From NCBI GenBank assembly GCA_016787415.1, contig JAEUUT010000138.1:1-44658 (forward strand): 44,658 bases of DNA. Direction: 5' to 3'. Below, one piece after another: positions 17,949 through 26,177 of the stretch. A program made the position numbers and the translations under genes. The stretch comes from Saprospiraceae bacterium. GTDB taxonomy: Bacteria; Bacteroidota; Bacteroidia; Chitinophagales; Saprospiraceae. How positions within the stretch are numbered: the stretch's first letter is position 1; each line of letters begins with the position of its first letter. The notes under the pieces are model-generated. The model saw only the letters and a program-made list of their open reading frames with translations. It ran no database searches and was not told where the DNA came from.

Positions 17949-18132
17949 GGGTATTTACGTTTATTGAAATCAGGCCTACTGGACATTTTTAGTTTGGCGT
18001 CCAGACCTGTAAGGTTTTTAAAGCCTTACAGGTCTCGTTCCACGAGAATGTCCTGTATTATGTATGTTGCCACATGCATACCGACCTTTTTATGGTCTGA
18101 TTTGCCTTTGGGAATCTGATTCGTAAATACCC
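17949..18132. repeat. Nested inverted-repeat element, MITE-like, in 323-bp gap
   Basis: Three nested inverted pairs share one centre: GGGTATTTACG (17949-17959) with CGTAAATACCC (18122-18132), GGACATT (17981) with AATGTCC (18047), and GACCTGTAAGG (18004) with CCTTACAGGTC (18024-18034). The innermost is a perfect 11-bp stem. No coding sequence is evident in 17938-18260; after the element there is only a T-run and the small hairpin GCTGCC..GGCAGC (18161-18180). Confidence 0.65.
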
Positions 18133-18260
18133 ACACCCGCACCTTTCTCCACTTTTTTTTGCTGCCTGTGTATGGGCAGCAGAAACCGTGCTTGTTGCTT
18201 GTTGGCATTGCCAACGAGCGCATCCTCTATTCTTTTCAACACTATTGAATTCATTTTACC

Positions 18261-19457
18261 ATGAAATATTTTCAACTCCTCTTGCTTGCCCTCTTCATAT
18301 TGTCCAATTCAGTTATTTCCAACGCGCAAGGCTGTGTAGCCGTGCGCCAGATGGGCGGCATCAATACCATGTGCAACTCCGAATCGGCTGTGCCTTATAA
18401 TTTGCAAAAAGGCGAATTCCAGATCGGTACCAGTTACCGCTATTTCCACTCCTGGCGGCACTTTGTTGGCACGGAAGAACAACATGAACGGCAGACGACG
18501 GGCGGCGGTATCGGCCCTGATGGCAAGGAACGTGGCAATGCCGTGAATATTTATTCTCATGCTGTCGACCTGAATTTCTCCTTCGGCGTTACCGATCGCC
18601 TGCAAATCAATGCGGTGATTCCCTGGGTACACAACGAACGCTCGCAGGTGTTGCGTACCTCCACCACGCCACGCGATACGTTTCGATACAGCGTTTTTGC
18701 CCAGGGAATTGGCGATGTACGCCTGAATGCCAACTACTGGCTGTTCAACCCCGAAAAGGCACACCATGGCAATATCATGCTCGGATTGGGCCTGAAACTC
18801 AACACCGGCAACTACAAGGCTACCGACGATGCGCCACAGGCCGATGGTTCAGTAAAAAATGTCGTGATGGATCAGGCGATCCAGCCCGGCGACGGCGGCA
18901 TCGGCGTCTCTGTCGAACTCCAGGCATTCAAACAGTTTTACAAAAAACTGTACGGTTTCGCCAATGGCTACTACCTGTTCAACCCAAAGGAAAACAACGG
19001 CTCTTTCAAATCGGCCGCTAAACCCGGACTCGAAGGCTACGAACTGTATGCCTGCCCCGATCAGTATTTCGCCCGCGCCGGTTTTATGCTCTCCACATTG
19101 CCTTCCAACAGCCTGACGTTCTCCCTGGCAGGCCGCTGGGAAGGAATTCCCGCCTATGATGCTTTTGGCGGACAAGTAGCCTATCGCCGCCCAGGCTATG
19201 TGGTCGCCGTAGAACCCGGCGTTTCTTTCCGCACCGGGAAGCATAGTTTCAGCCTGTTTGTACCCTACAACTTTATCAAAAACCGCGTTCAAAGCGCAGC
19301 CGATATCGCCAGCCAGGAATTACAAAACTCGCTCGACCCGGCCAATCCGGTACATGTGCAGGGCGATGCTGCATTTGCTGATTATTCCATCAGTTTCAAT
19401 TACGCTTTCCGGATTGGGAAACTCTTTCACAAAACAGAGGTGAGAGGTGAGAGGTGA
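18261..19457 (+). CDS. Outer-membrane beta-barrel protein, unknown function
   Basis: The 398-residue protein has a signal peptide (about 1-24, ending SNAQ). It is then beta-rich with aromatic, alternating strands such as IGTSYRYFHSWRHF, AVDLNFSFGVTDRLQINAV, NIMLGLGLKLNTGNYK and YSISFNYAFRIGKLF, typical of a porin-like barrel. Three N-terminal cysteines (GCVAV, NTMCNS) are notable. It precedes a TonB receptor and MFS transporter, so a role in uptake or export is plausible (inference). The end is odd: after KLFHKT the last six residues (EVRGER) and the TGA stop are read from GAGAGGT heptamers, which seem to have replaced the original 3' end. Confidence 0.85.
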   Translation: MKYFQLLLLALFILSNSVISNAQGCVAVRQMGGINTMCNSESAVPYNLQKGEFQIGTSYRYFHSWRHFVGTEEQHERQTTGGGIGPDGKERGNAVNIYSHAVDLNFSFGVTDRLQINAVIPWVHNERSQVLRTSTTPRDTFRYSVFAQGIGDVRLNANYWLFNPEKAHHGNIMLGLGLKLNTGNYKATDDAPQADGSVKNVVMDQAIQPGDGGIGVSVELQAFKQFYKKLYGFANGYYLFNPKENNGSFKSAAKPGLEGYELYACPDQYFARAGFMLSTLPSNSLTFSLAGRWEGIPAYDAFGGQVAYRRPGYVVAVEPGVSFRTGKHSFSLFVPYNFIKNRVQSAADIASQELQNSLDPANPVHVQGDAAFADYSISFNYAFRIGKLFHKTEVRGER

Positions 19458-19496
19458 GAGGTGAGAGGTGAGAAGTGAGAAGTGAGAAGCGAGAAC
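19438..19496 (+). repeat. One-sided GAGAGGT heptamer array overlapping a gene end
   Basis: About eight tandem units occur: five GAGAGGT-type, then GAGAAGT and GAGAAGC variants, with no inverted partner nearby. Each unit contains TGA on the plus strand. The array starts inside the barrel gene and provides its stop. The 225-base gap to the TonB receptor otherwise holds only a weak inverted motif around 19500. Confidence 0.85.
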
Positions 19497-19682
19497 CCTG
19501 CTTTGGCAGGCATTACCAGACATAGTTTAGTTTGAGTTGAATATTTGGGGCAAACCCGAAAGAGCCAGGAGGCTACGGGTTTGCCCATTCTCAAAACGGC
19601 GGTTCATCATGACCCTGTTTTGACAGCCATTGTTTTGCCCGCTTCTCGGGCGATTCTACAACCATCATTCTGCAATTATCAC

Positions 19683-22439
19683 ATGAAACACATATTTACC
19701 CTTTTTCTGGGCGCATTGTTAACTTGTAGTGCGTTCAGTCAGACTATTACCGGCGTTGTACGGGATGCGGAAACCCAAAAAAACCTTATGGGGGCCAGAA
19801 TTGTGCTAAAAGGCACGGCCAGCGGAACTGTAACGGATGCTTCCGGAAAGTTTTCCCTGAACACTTCCCAACAGCCCCCCTACACACTACGGGTCTCGAT
19901 GCTTGGTTTTGGTGAACGCGAATTCACCGTTACCAATGCCGATGCCGGCGTGCTCGATTTGAACACCGATGAAGCACTGCTCAATCAGGTCGTTATTTCA
20001 GCATCCCGGGTGGAAGAAAGTATCCTTAAATCGCCCGTTACCATCGAAAAAGTGGACGCCCGCGCGATTCGCGAAAGCCCCGCTGTCAATTTCTACGACG
20101 GACTTGTCAATATGAAATCGCTCGACATGGTGACGAGCAGCCTCACCTACAAACAAGTGAATACCCGAGGTTTCAATGACACGGGCAACAGCCGTTTCCT
20201 TCAACTGGTAGACGGCATGGACAACCAGACTCCCGGACTCGGTTTTGCCGTGGGTAATCTTTTCGGTTCTTCCGACCTGGATGTGGAGAGTGTGGAACTC
20301 ATCCCCGGAGCAGCCTCGGCCCTGTATGGCCCAGTGGCATTTAATGGACTGCTATCTGTAAGAACCAAGAATCCTTTTGATTATCAAGGACTTAGTGTAC
20401 AGACCAAACTGGGTGTCAACCACGTCAACGATCCTGCTGGCGGTGGCGCCCAGCCGTTGTACGATGTATCGGCGCGATATGCAAAAGCATTTGGAAACAA
20501 ATTCGCATTTAAACTGAACGCTTCTTACCTCACAGGCACCGACTGGTATGCTGCCGACTACACCGATATAGACCCGAATACTCCGGAAGCCCAACGCGGC
20601 GCCAATAATCCGGGCCGCAATGCGCTCAATATTTATGGTGACGAAGTAGCACGCACCATTGAAGGCATCGGCCGGGTGTCGCGCACCGGATACGAGGAAA
20701 AAGATGTGGCGCAATACGACGTGTATGGCACCAAGTTCGGCGGTTCGCTCCACTACAAAGTGAAGGACAACCTCGAACTGATTTATGCCTTGAATTGGGG
20801 GCAGGGCACCACTATGTACACCGGCAGCAGCCGCTATGCGCTCAACAATTTCAAACTGCTGCAACAGCGCGTAGAATTGCGCGGTCGCAATTTCTTCATT
20901 CGCGCGTATTCCACCGGCGAACGCTCGTCGGATTCTTACAACTCCCGATCTCTGGCGCAGCACATCAACCGTACCTGGGTGCAAGACCTGAATGGGAACG
21001 TCGTGTCGGCACAGTTGGCCGACGATACCTGGTTTGCACGTTACACTGCTGCCTACAATGGCGATGTGAATGGCGTTTCAGCACAAAACCATGCCGCAGC
21101 GCGCGTTTTTGCGGACGCAGGCCGGCTGCTGCCCGGTTCGGCTGCTTTTGAAACACAGAAAGACCGCCTCATACATACCACCGGCCTGAGCGGCGCGGGT
21201 GTGGTGAGCAACAGTACCTTGTATCAGGCAGATGTGCAGTATGATTTTAGTTCAGCGCTGAAAGTTATTGGCCTGCAAGTCGGCGCCAACTATCGTTATT
21301 ATGATATGTCGACCGACGGAACCTTGTTCGATGACCTGGAAAACCCGGTCACCATTGGCGAGTATGGCGTTTTTGCACAAGCATCCAAAAATATATTATC
21401 AGATAAATTAAAACTTACATTATCAGGCCGTTACGATAAAAATGAAAGTTTCGACGGCAATTTTACTCCCCGTGCATCTCTCGTGTTTTCACCTGAAAAA
21501 CAGCATTTTTTCAGGGCTTCTTACCAAACAGGTTTTCGTAATCCAACCGTACCTGACCAGTACATCAAACTCAATGTCGGCCCGATCATCATTCTGGGTG
21601 GCGCACCGGCCAACAGCCGCGGACTCAATGCCTATGAGAACTCTGTAGACGCATCTTCACTGGGCGCATTTTTCGGCGGGTTCCAGCAGGATTTGCAAAA
21701 CGGCGTGCCTTTCCCGCAGGCGGTGGTGAACAACAAGGACAAACTCGTCAAGTCGGATGTGCCGTACATCAAGCCCGAGCAAACGAAGTGTTTCGAACTG
21801 GGTTACAAAGGCTTTTTCGGAAAAAAAATCCTGCTGGATGTCAATTATTACCACAGTTCGTACACCGATTTCCTGATTAATCAGGTAGTGATGCGTACCG
21901 ACAGCCCCGTGCTGGCGCCCGACGGCACCATCAACCCGGATGCTGCTTTCGATGTGGTGAATAGCAACACGCAGTTGTTCCAGTTGTACACCAACGCCTC
22001 CGACAAGGTAACAGCGCAGGGCGCTACCCTGGGTTTGACCTATTCGTTGCCTAAAAACTACCGGGTGCAGTTCAATACCACCTGGTCGGACTTCAATATT
22101 CAGGACGCCGATCCGAACAATATTCCGGCATTCAATACGCCGGCATGGAAAACCAACCTGATGTTGAACAATGACCGCGTGACCGAACATTTCGGCTTCG
22201 GAATAGCCTGGCACTGGCAACAGGCATTCGACTGGTACGGCACCCTCACGGAACTCAGCCCCGGCAAGGTAAAAGCCTACAACCTGCTGGACGCACAGGT
22301 GAGTTACCGCTTGCCCAGCCTGAAAACGCTGGTGAAAATCGGCGCCAACAACATTACCAACAAGTACATTGTGCAGGCTTACGGCTCGCCTGCTGTAGGA
22401 GGGCTGTATTATATTTCACTCACGTACAGCGGTTTGTAA
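19683..22439 (+). CDS. TonB-dependent outer-membrane receptor
   Basis: The protein has 918 residues from the ATG at 19683, which opens MKHIFTLFLGALLTCSAFSQ, a clear signal peptide; the frame extends upstream without a better start. A carboxypeptidase-like domain follows (ITGVVRDAETQKNLMGARIV). The plug (about 105-230) has NQVVISASRVEESILKSPVT, VNTRGFNDTGNSRFLQLVDG and VELIPGAASALYGPVAFNGL. The barrel runs to GGLYYISLTYSGL. It takes up a scarce ligand, such as a metal chelate or cofactor, using TonB. The MFS gene begins 3 bases after its stop and the AhpD-like gene 8 bases after that, so a three-gene operon is likely. The ligand is unknown. Confidence 0.95.
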   Translation: MKHIFTLFLGALLTCSAFSQTITGVVRDAETQKNLMGARIVLKGTASGTVTDASGKFSLNTSQQPPYTLRVSMLGFGEREFTVTNADAGVLDLNTDEALLNQVVISASRVEESILKSPVTIEKVDARAIRESPAVNFYDGLVNMKSLDMVTSSLTYKQVNTRGFNDTGNSRFLQLVDGMDNQTPGLGFAVGNLFGSSDLDVESVELIPGAASALYGPVAFNGLLSVRTKNPFDYQGLSVQTKLGVNHVNDPAGGGAQPLYDVSARYAKAFGNKFAFKLNASYLTGTDWYAADYTDIDPNTPEAQRGANNPGRNALNIYGDEVARTIEGIGRVSRTGYEEKDVAQYDVYGTKFGGSLHYKVKDNLELIYALNWGQGTTMYTGSSRYALNNFKLLQQRVELRGRNFFIRAYSTGERSSDSYNSRSLAQHINRTWVQDLNGNVVSAQLADDTWFARYTAAYNGDVNGVSAQNHAAARVFADAGRLLPGSAAFETQKDRLIHTTGLSGAGVVSNSTLYQADVQYDFSSALKVIGLQVGANYRYYDMSTDGTLFDDLENPVTIGEYGVFAQASKNILSDKLKLTLSGRYDKNESFDGNFTPRASLVFSPEKQHFFRASYQTGFRNPTVPDQYIKLNVGPIIILGGAPANSRGLNAYENSVDASSLGAFFGGFQQDLQNGVPFPQAVVNNKDKLVKSDVPYIKPEQTKCFELGYKGFFGKKILLDVNYYHSSYTDFLINQVVMRTDSPVLAPDGTINPDAAFDVVNSNTQLFQLYTNASDKVTAQGATLGLTYSLPKNYRVQFNTTWSDFNIQDADPNNIPAFNTPAWKTNLMLNNDRVTEHFGFGIAWHWQQAFDWYGTLTELSPGKVKAYNLLDAQVSYRLPSLKTLVKIGANNITNKYIVQAYGSPAVGGLYYISLTYSGL

Positions 22440-22442
22440 AAT

Positions 22443-23648
22443 ATGGGGCGCAATTTTTCTTATGCCATTTGTGCACTGACCTACTTATTCGGAGGAACCG
22501 TTTCGATGCTGCTGTCGGCCAATTTGCCGGTGGTGGTTCGCGAATTATCGGCGCCGACATCAGGCGAGTTGGAACTGGCCAACACCGGAGCATTCCTCAA
22601 TGCATCTTTCCTGTACGGCTGGATGCTGGGTGGGTTGCTGCTGGGTGTTGTTTGCGACCGAATCGGCCGCATCAAAACCCTGGCTTTGGCGACTGGGCTG
22701 TACGGGCTTTTTACCTGTCTGGTGTATGCAGCGCCGGATTGGCATGTACTGCTCGTGTATCGTTTCCTGGCCGGCTTTGGCGTGGGTGGCGTATTACTTG
22801 TTAGCACCGTATATATTTCCGAAATCTGGCCAGCCGAAAACCGTTCCGTCATGCTGGGTATTCTGGCCGTTATGTTTCCCGTGGGCATTGTTTTGAGCGG
22901 CGCCCTGACGGCAGGCTTTTCCCACTGGCGGCAGGCGTTTTTGCTGGGATTGATCCCACTTGCTCTGGCTGTAGTGATCTTTTTTTTCCTGCCCGAATCG
23001 AAGGTGTGGCAAACGACAAAAGAAACGCAAACCCGGGAGCGGTCGATCTGGCCGCTCCTGGGCGCTCCCGAATACCGGCGCAACCTGGTGCTGGGCTCTA
23101 TCGTTTACGGCGCGGTGCTGATTGGCTTGTGGGGTTTGTTTTCCTGGATTCCCACCTGGGTACAGGAACTGGTGAAAGGTGCAACCGACGGGCAAAAAGA
23201 ACGCGGGCTCTCCATGATGTTGCTGGGCCTGGGCGGCATTGCAGGCGGGCTCGTTTCCGGTATGTTGATGCAGAGATGGGGTTCCAGAACAACGCTGCTG
23301 CTCACTTTTACCGGACTGATTGGCACGTGTGCCCTGCTTTTTCACACGAATCAAGGTTTTTCTCCCATTATTTATGTGGAAATGGCCGTGTTGGCCATGT
23401 TTTTCGGCATTAGCCAGGGCGCATTGTCGGGTTATGTGCCCGCCTTGTTTCCTGCTGAAATACGGGCGACGGCAACGGGTGTGTGCTTCAATATTTGCCG
23501 CTTTTTTACCGCTACGGCGGTGTTTTTTGTCGGGACACTGGTAGAAATGCTGGGCGGATTTGGCAATGCCCTGCTCACTTTTGCGCTCGCATTTGTCATC
23601 GCACTTTTTGCAGCGTGGTACAGTCCTGAAACGGAAATTCATTCTTAA
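22443..23648 (+). CDS. Major facilitator superfamily transporter
   Basis: The 401-residue protein has about 12 hydrophobic segments. The loop 2-3 signature DRIGRIKT (Asp72 onward) and a second-half counterpart, MQRWGSRTTLLLTF, fit the MFS. RFLAGFGVGGVLLVSTVYIS in segment 4 resembles sugar or organic-acid symporters. It starts 3 bases after the TonB receptor stop, so the two probably move the same compound across the outer and inner membranes (inference). Substrate not assignable. Confidence 0.93.
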   Translation: MGRNFSYAICALTYLFGGTVSMLLSANLPVVVRELSAPTSGELELANTGAFLNASFLYGWMLGGLLLGVVCDRIGRIKTLALATGLYGLFTCLVYAAPDWHVLLVYRFLAGFGVGGVLLVSTVYISEIWPAENRSVMLGILAVMFPVGIVLSGALTAGFSHWRQAFLLGLIPLALAVVIFFFLPESKVWQTTKETQTRERSIWPLLGAPEYRRNLVLGSIVYGAVLIGLWGLFSWIPTWVQELVKGATDGQKERGLSMMLLGLGGIAGGLVSGMLMQRWGSRTTLLLTFTGLIGTCALLFHTNQGFSPIIYVEMAVLAMFFGISQGALSGYVPALFPAEIRATATGVCFNICRFFTATAVFFVGTLVEMLGGFGNALLTFALAFVIALFAAWYSPETEIHS

Positions 23649-23656
23649 AATAGATC

Positions 23657-24205
23657 ATGGCTCATATTCACCTTTCCGAACAACTTCCAGGCATTCGTGG
23701 CCTCATGGCTTTCCGACCGGAAACAGCCACACCGCTCAATGCGCTGGCGGAAATACTGCTACGCTCCGACGAAGGGCTTTCCAAGGGCGAGCGAGAACTC
23801 ATTGCGACGTTCGTATCCTCGCTGAACGATTGTTTTTTTTGTAAAAACATACACGGCGCTGTGGCACAATTTCTTTTGCCCGAACAGGAAAACCTCGTAG
23901 ACAAAGTGTTGCGCGACTACCGCACAGCGCCTGTTTCTTCCCGAATGAAATCCCTGCTGGCGATTGCCGAACAGGTTCAACTGGGTGGGAAATTCGTAGA
24001 ACCCGATACCGTCGAACAGGCCCGGATGGCCGGTGCTTCCGACCTGGAAATTCACGATACTGTGCTCATTGCTGCGGCCTTTTGTATGTTCAATCGGTAT
24101 GTAGACGGACTGGGGACTTTTGCTCCGGACGACCCGGATCTGTATCGCGAACGGGGCCGCAAGATCGTTGAAGAAACAGGATATGCCAATTCATCACCCA
24201 GATAA
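23657..24205 (+). CDS. AhpD-like / carboxymuconolactone decarboxylase-family protein
   Basis: The 182-residue helical protein has the AhpD-type active-site pattern: ERELIATFVSSLNDCFFCKN followed by IH, with Cys59, Cys62 and His66. It resembles the peroxidase-related subgroup of the family; members reduce peroxides through the Cys pair or are of unknown activity. It is the third gene of the TonB-MFS operon, 8 bases after the transporter, suggesting handling of an oxidising or peroxide-producing substrate (inference). It ends 5 bases before the convergent HMG-CoA lyase gene. Confidence 0.88.
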   Translation: MAHIHLSEQLPGIRGLMAFRPETATPLNALAEILLRSDEGLSKGERELIATFVSSLNDCFFCKNIHGAVAQFLLPEQENLVDKVLRDYRTAPVSSRMKSLLAIAEQVQLGGKFVEPDTVEQARMAGASDLEIHDTVLIAAAFCMFNRYVDGLGTFAPDDPDLYRERGRKIVEETGYANSSPR

Positions 24206-24210
24206 CGTTC

Positions 24211-25122
24211 TCAATGCGGGAACACCTGGTCGACCATAGCCATGCCGCGGCCGAATGCCGAGCGATCCAACTCCAGGCCGGCATTCACCTCATCGAAGAA
24301 AAACACTAGGTTTTCGGTGGCCATATTGCCAGTAAGATCATCCTTGGCCATCGGGCAACCGCCATAGCCGCGCAGGGCGCCGTCGTAGCGGCGGCATCCG
24401 TTGCGCCAGGCTGCTTCTATTTTCTCCCGCCAGTTGTGCGGCTGGGTGTGCAGGTGCGCGCCAAATTCGACTTGCGGATATGCCGGTATCAAATTGCCGA
24501 ACAGGTAGGAAATATTTTGCGGATTGGAGCAGCCAATGGTGTCCGACAAAGAAAAGATATGTATGCCCATCGGCACCAGCACATCCACCCAGCGATGCAC
24601 GATTTCCACATTCCAGGGATCGCCATACGGGTTACCAAAACCCATGGAAATGTATAAAACGAGTTGCTTTCCGTGCTTTTCGCAGAGATCCTGAATGGCT
24701 TTGGTGCGTTCCACACTTTCTGCAATGGTGGCATTGGTGTTGCGCAACTGGAACGTTTCGCTGATGCTGAATGGATAGCCCAGGTACGCGATTTCAGGGT
24801 GCTGGCAGGCATCCTGTGCGCCGCGTTCGTTGGCAACAATGGCCAAAAGTTTCGTATTCGTACTGGAAAGGTCTAATTTTGCGAGCACTTCCGCCGTATC
24901 GCGCATTTGCGGGATGGCTTTGGGGCTGACAAAAGAGCCAAAATCAATGGAGTCGAACCCCACACGCAACAACTGGTTGATATAGGCCGCTTTTACATCG
25001 GTAGCGATAAAAGGGTGAATCCCCTGCATGGCGTCACGCGGGCATTCGATGAGTTTGGTAGCGGTTATGTGTTGTTGGGTGTCGGGAATCAATTTGAAAT
25101 TATTTTGGTGTTTGTCAAACAA
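24211..25122 (-). CDS. Hydroxymethylglutaryl-CoA lyase
   Basis: The HMGL-like TIM barrel (303 residues in the longest form) has LIECPRDAMQGIHPFIAT at the first strand, FGSFVSPKAIPQM, metal ligands in FGAHLHTQPHNW, and RRYDGALRGYGGCPMAKDDL with the catalytic cysteine of the GGCP loop. It cleaves HMG-CoA to acetoacetate and acetyl-CoA, the last step of leucine breakdown. No ATG precedes the conserved start. Candidates are TTG at 25122 or TTG at 25092. A promoter box lies only 12 bases before 25122, so the leader is very short. It stands alone between a convergent gene and a divergent repeat-filled gap. Confidence 0.9.
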   Translation of the reverse strand: MFDKHQNNFKLIPDTQQHITATKLIECPRDAMQGIHPFIATDVKAAYINQLLRVGFDSIDFGSFVSPKAIPQMRDTAEVLAKLDLSSTNTKLLAIVANERGAQDACQHPEIAYLGYPFSISETFQLRNTNATIAESVERTKAIQDLCEKHGKQLVLYISMGFGNPYGDPWNVEIVHRWVDVLVPMGIHIFSLSDTIGCSNPQNISYLFGNLIPAYPQVEFGAHLHTQPHNWREKIEAAWRNGCRRYDGALRGYGGCPMAKDDLTGNMATENLVFFFDEVNAGLELDRSAFGRGMAMVDQVFPH

Positions 25123-25133
25123 ATTCGGGCGCT

Positions 25134-25141
25134 CAAAGTTA
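25134..25141 (-). promoter_or_regulatory. Bacteroidota -7 box for HMG-CoA lyase
   Basis: The minus strand reads TAACTTTG. With the start point expected some 7 bases on, the transcript would begin near 25127, arguing for a nearly leaderless message from a TTG start. No exact TTTG -33 element is at consensus distance. Confidence 0.5.
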
Positions 25142-25167
25142 GAGGAATTGCCGTTTTTTTAAACGCC

Positions 25168-25266
25168 AAACGTCGGCAGGGTTTCAAACGTCGGCAGGGT
25201 TTAAAACCCTGCCGACGTTACAACATAACATCAAACGTCGGCAGGGTTTTAAACCCTGCCGACGTT
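25168..25266. repeat. Tandem copies of a 34-bp palindrome
   Basis: The unit AACGTCGGCAGGGTTT occurs at 25168, 25186 and 25233. The last two are each followed by their reverse complement, making two near-identical 34-bp palindromes (25186-25219, 25233-25266) separated by 13 bases. It sits between divergent genes, so it is not simply a terminator. Each palindrome is followed by TACA or TACAT. Confidence 0.9.
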
Positions 25267-25279
25267 ACATCCATAAAAT

Positions 25280-25513
25280 ATGAAAAATAAAAGTAACTGG
25301 GTACTCCTGGGTTTTCTGTTGTTCATCTTTGGTCTTACTTCCATCATCATGTCGCTGGTAGGCGTGCGCTGGGTATTTCTGGGCTGGATGGAGTGGGGGG
25401 GCGCCCTTTTGGCGTTTGTACTTAAAGTCCTGATGACTATTGCAGGCGTAGTGATGATTGTGCTGGGGCGCACCGATTGGGAAGACGAAAAACGCGAAAG
25501 TAGCGAACCCTGA
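25280..25513 (+). CDS. Small two-helix membrane protein
   Basis: The 77-residue product begins MKNKSNWVLLGFLLFIFGLT and has two hydrophobic segments (about 7-27 and 41-62) and a charged tail (GRTDWEDEKRESSEP). It is a small inner-membrane protein of unknown role, common in style in Bacteroidota. It lies 37 bases before engB and may be cotranscribed with it. The ATG is 13 bases after the palindromic repeat. Confidence 0.75.
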   Translation: MKNKSNWVLLGFLLFIFGLTSIIMSLVGVRWVFLGWMEWGGALLAFVLKVLMTIAGVVMIVLGRTDWEDEKRESSEP

Positions 25514-25550
25514 ATGACTTGGCAGTAATTCGCTACCTTCGCCCTTTATT

Positions 25551-26147
25551 ATGGAAGTCAAGAGTGCTGAATTTATTGCCAGTTACCCCAAAGTCGGCGC
25601 CTGCCCCAAAGACGGGCGCCCGGAATTTGCGTTTATTGGCCGATCTAACGTGGGCAAATCTTCGTTGATCAATATGCTGACACACAAGGGTCTGGCCAAA
25701 GTATCGGCCACACCCGGTAAAACGCGCCTGCTCAATTTTTTCCTTATCAATCAGTCCTGGTACCTCGTCGACCTGCCCGGTTACGGCTACGCACGCGTGT
25801 CGAAAACCGAGCAGAAGAACCTGAAAAGTATGATCGGCGGTTATTTTCGACAGCGGGAAGAACTGATTGCAGCATTTGTGCTGATCGATTCCACGATTCC
25901 ACCCACCAAAATCGACCTGGACTTTATCAACGGGCTCGGCGAGGACGGGGTGCCATTTGTAGTGGTATTTACCAAATGCGATAAAATTGGTAAAGACACC
26001 CTGCAACAAAACATCTCGGCGTTCATGGAAAAATTGTCTGAAACCTGGGAAAATCTTCCGCCATATTTCATTACCTCTGCTGAAAAAAGATTGGGCAGAA
26101 CCGAATTGCTGGAATTTATCGCCAAATGGGCAAAACCGGCTAAATAA
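25551..26147 (+). CDS. engB: Ribosome biogenesis GTPase YihA/YsxC/EngB
   Basis: The 198-residue TRAFAC GTPase has a P-loop GRSNVGKSS at residues 30-38, a conserved TPGKTRLLNFF switch region, DLPGYGYA (G3, Asp74) and FTKCDK (G4), with TSAEKRLG near the G5 position. Length and order match EngB, which assists late large-subunit assembly. It starts at the ATG at 25551, preceded by TACCTTCG, one base from the promoter consensus. The next gene begins 30 bases after the stop. Confidence 0.96.
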   Translation: MEVKSAEFIASYPKVGACPKDGRPEFAFIGRSNVGKSSLINMLTHKGLAKVSATPGKTRLLNFFLINQSWYLVDLPGYGYARVSKTEQKNLKSMIGGYFRQREELIAAFVLIDSTIPPTKIDLDFINGLGEDGVPFVVVFTKCDKIGKDTLQQNISAFMEKLSETWENLPPYFITSAEKRLGRTELLEFIAKWAKPAK

Positions 26148-26177
26148 TCAAACAGGTTGATTTTCAACCAGTTGCCT

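Noticed and set aside
18161..18180. Intrinsic terminator from GCTGCC..GGCAGC
   Set aside because: The T-run lies before the stem on the plus strand and would be an A-run after it on the minus strand, so neither direction fits.
25168..25266. CRISPR-like direct repeats
   Set aside because: Only two and a half units, each a self-palindrome with one 13-base spacer, and no cas genes in the window.
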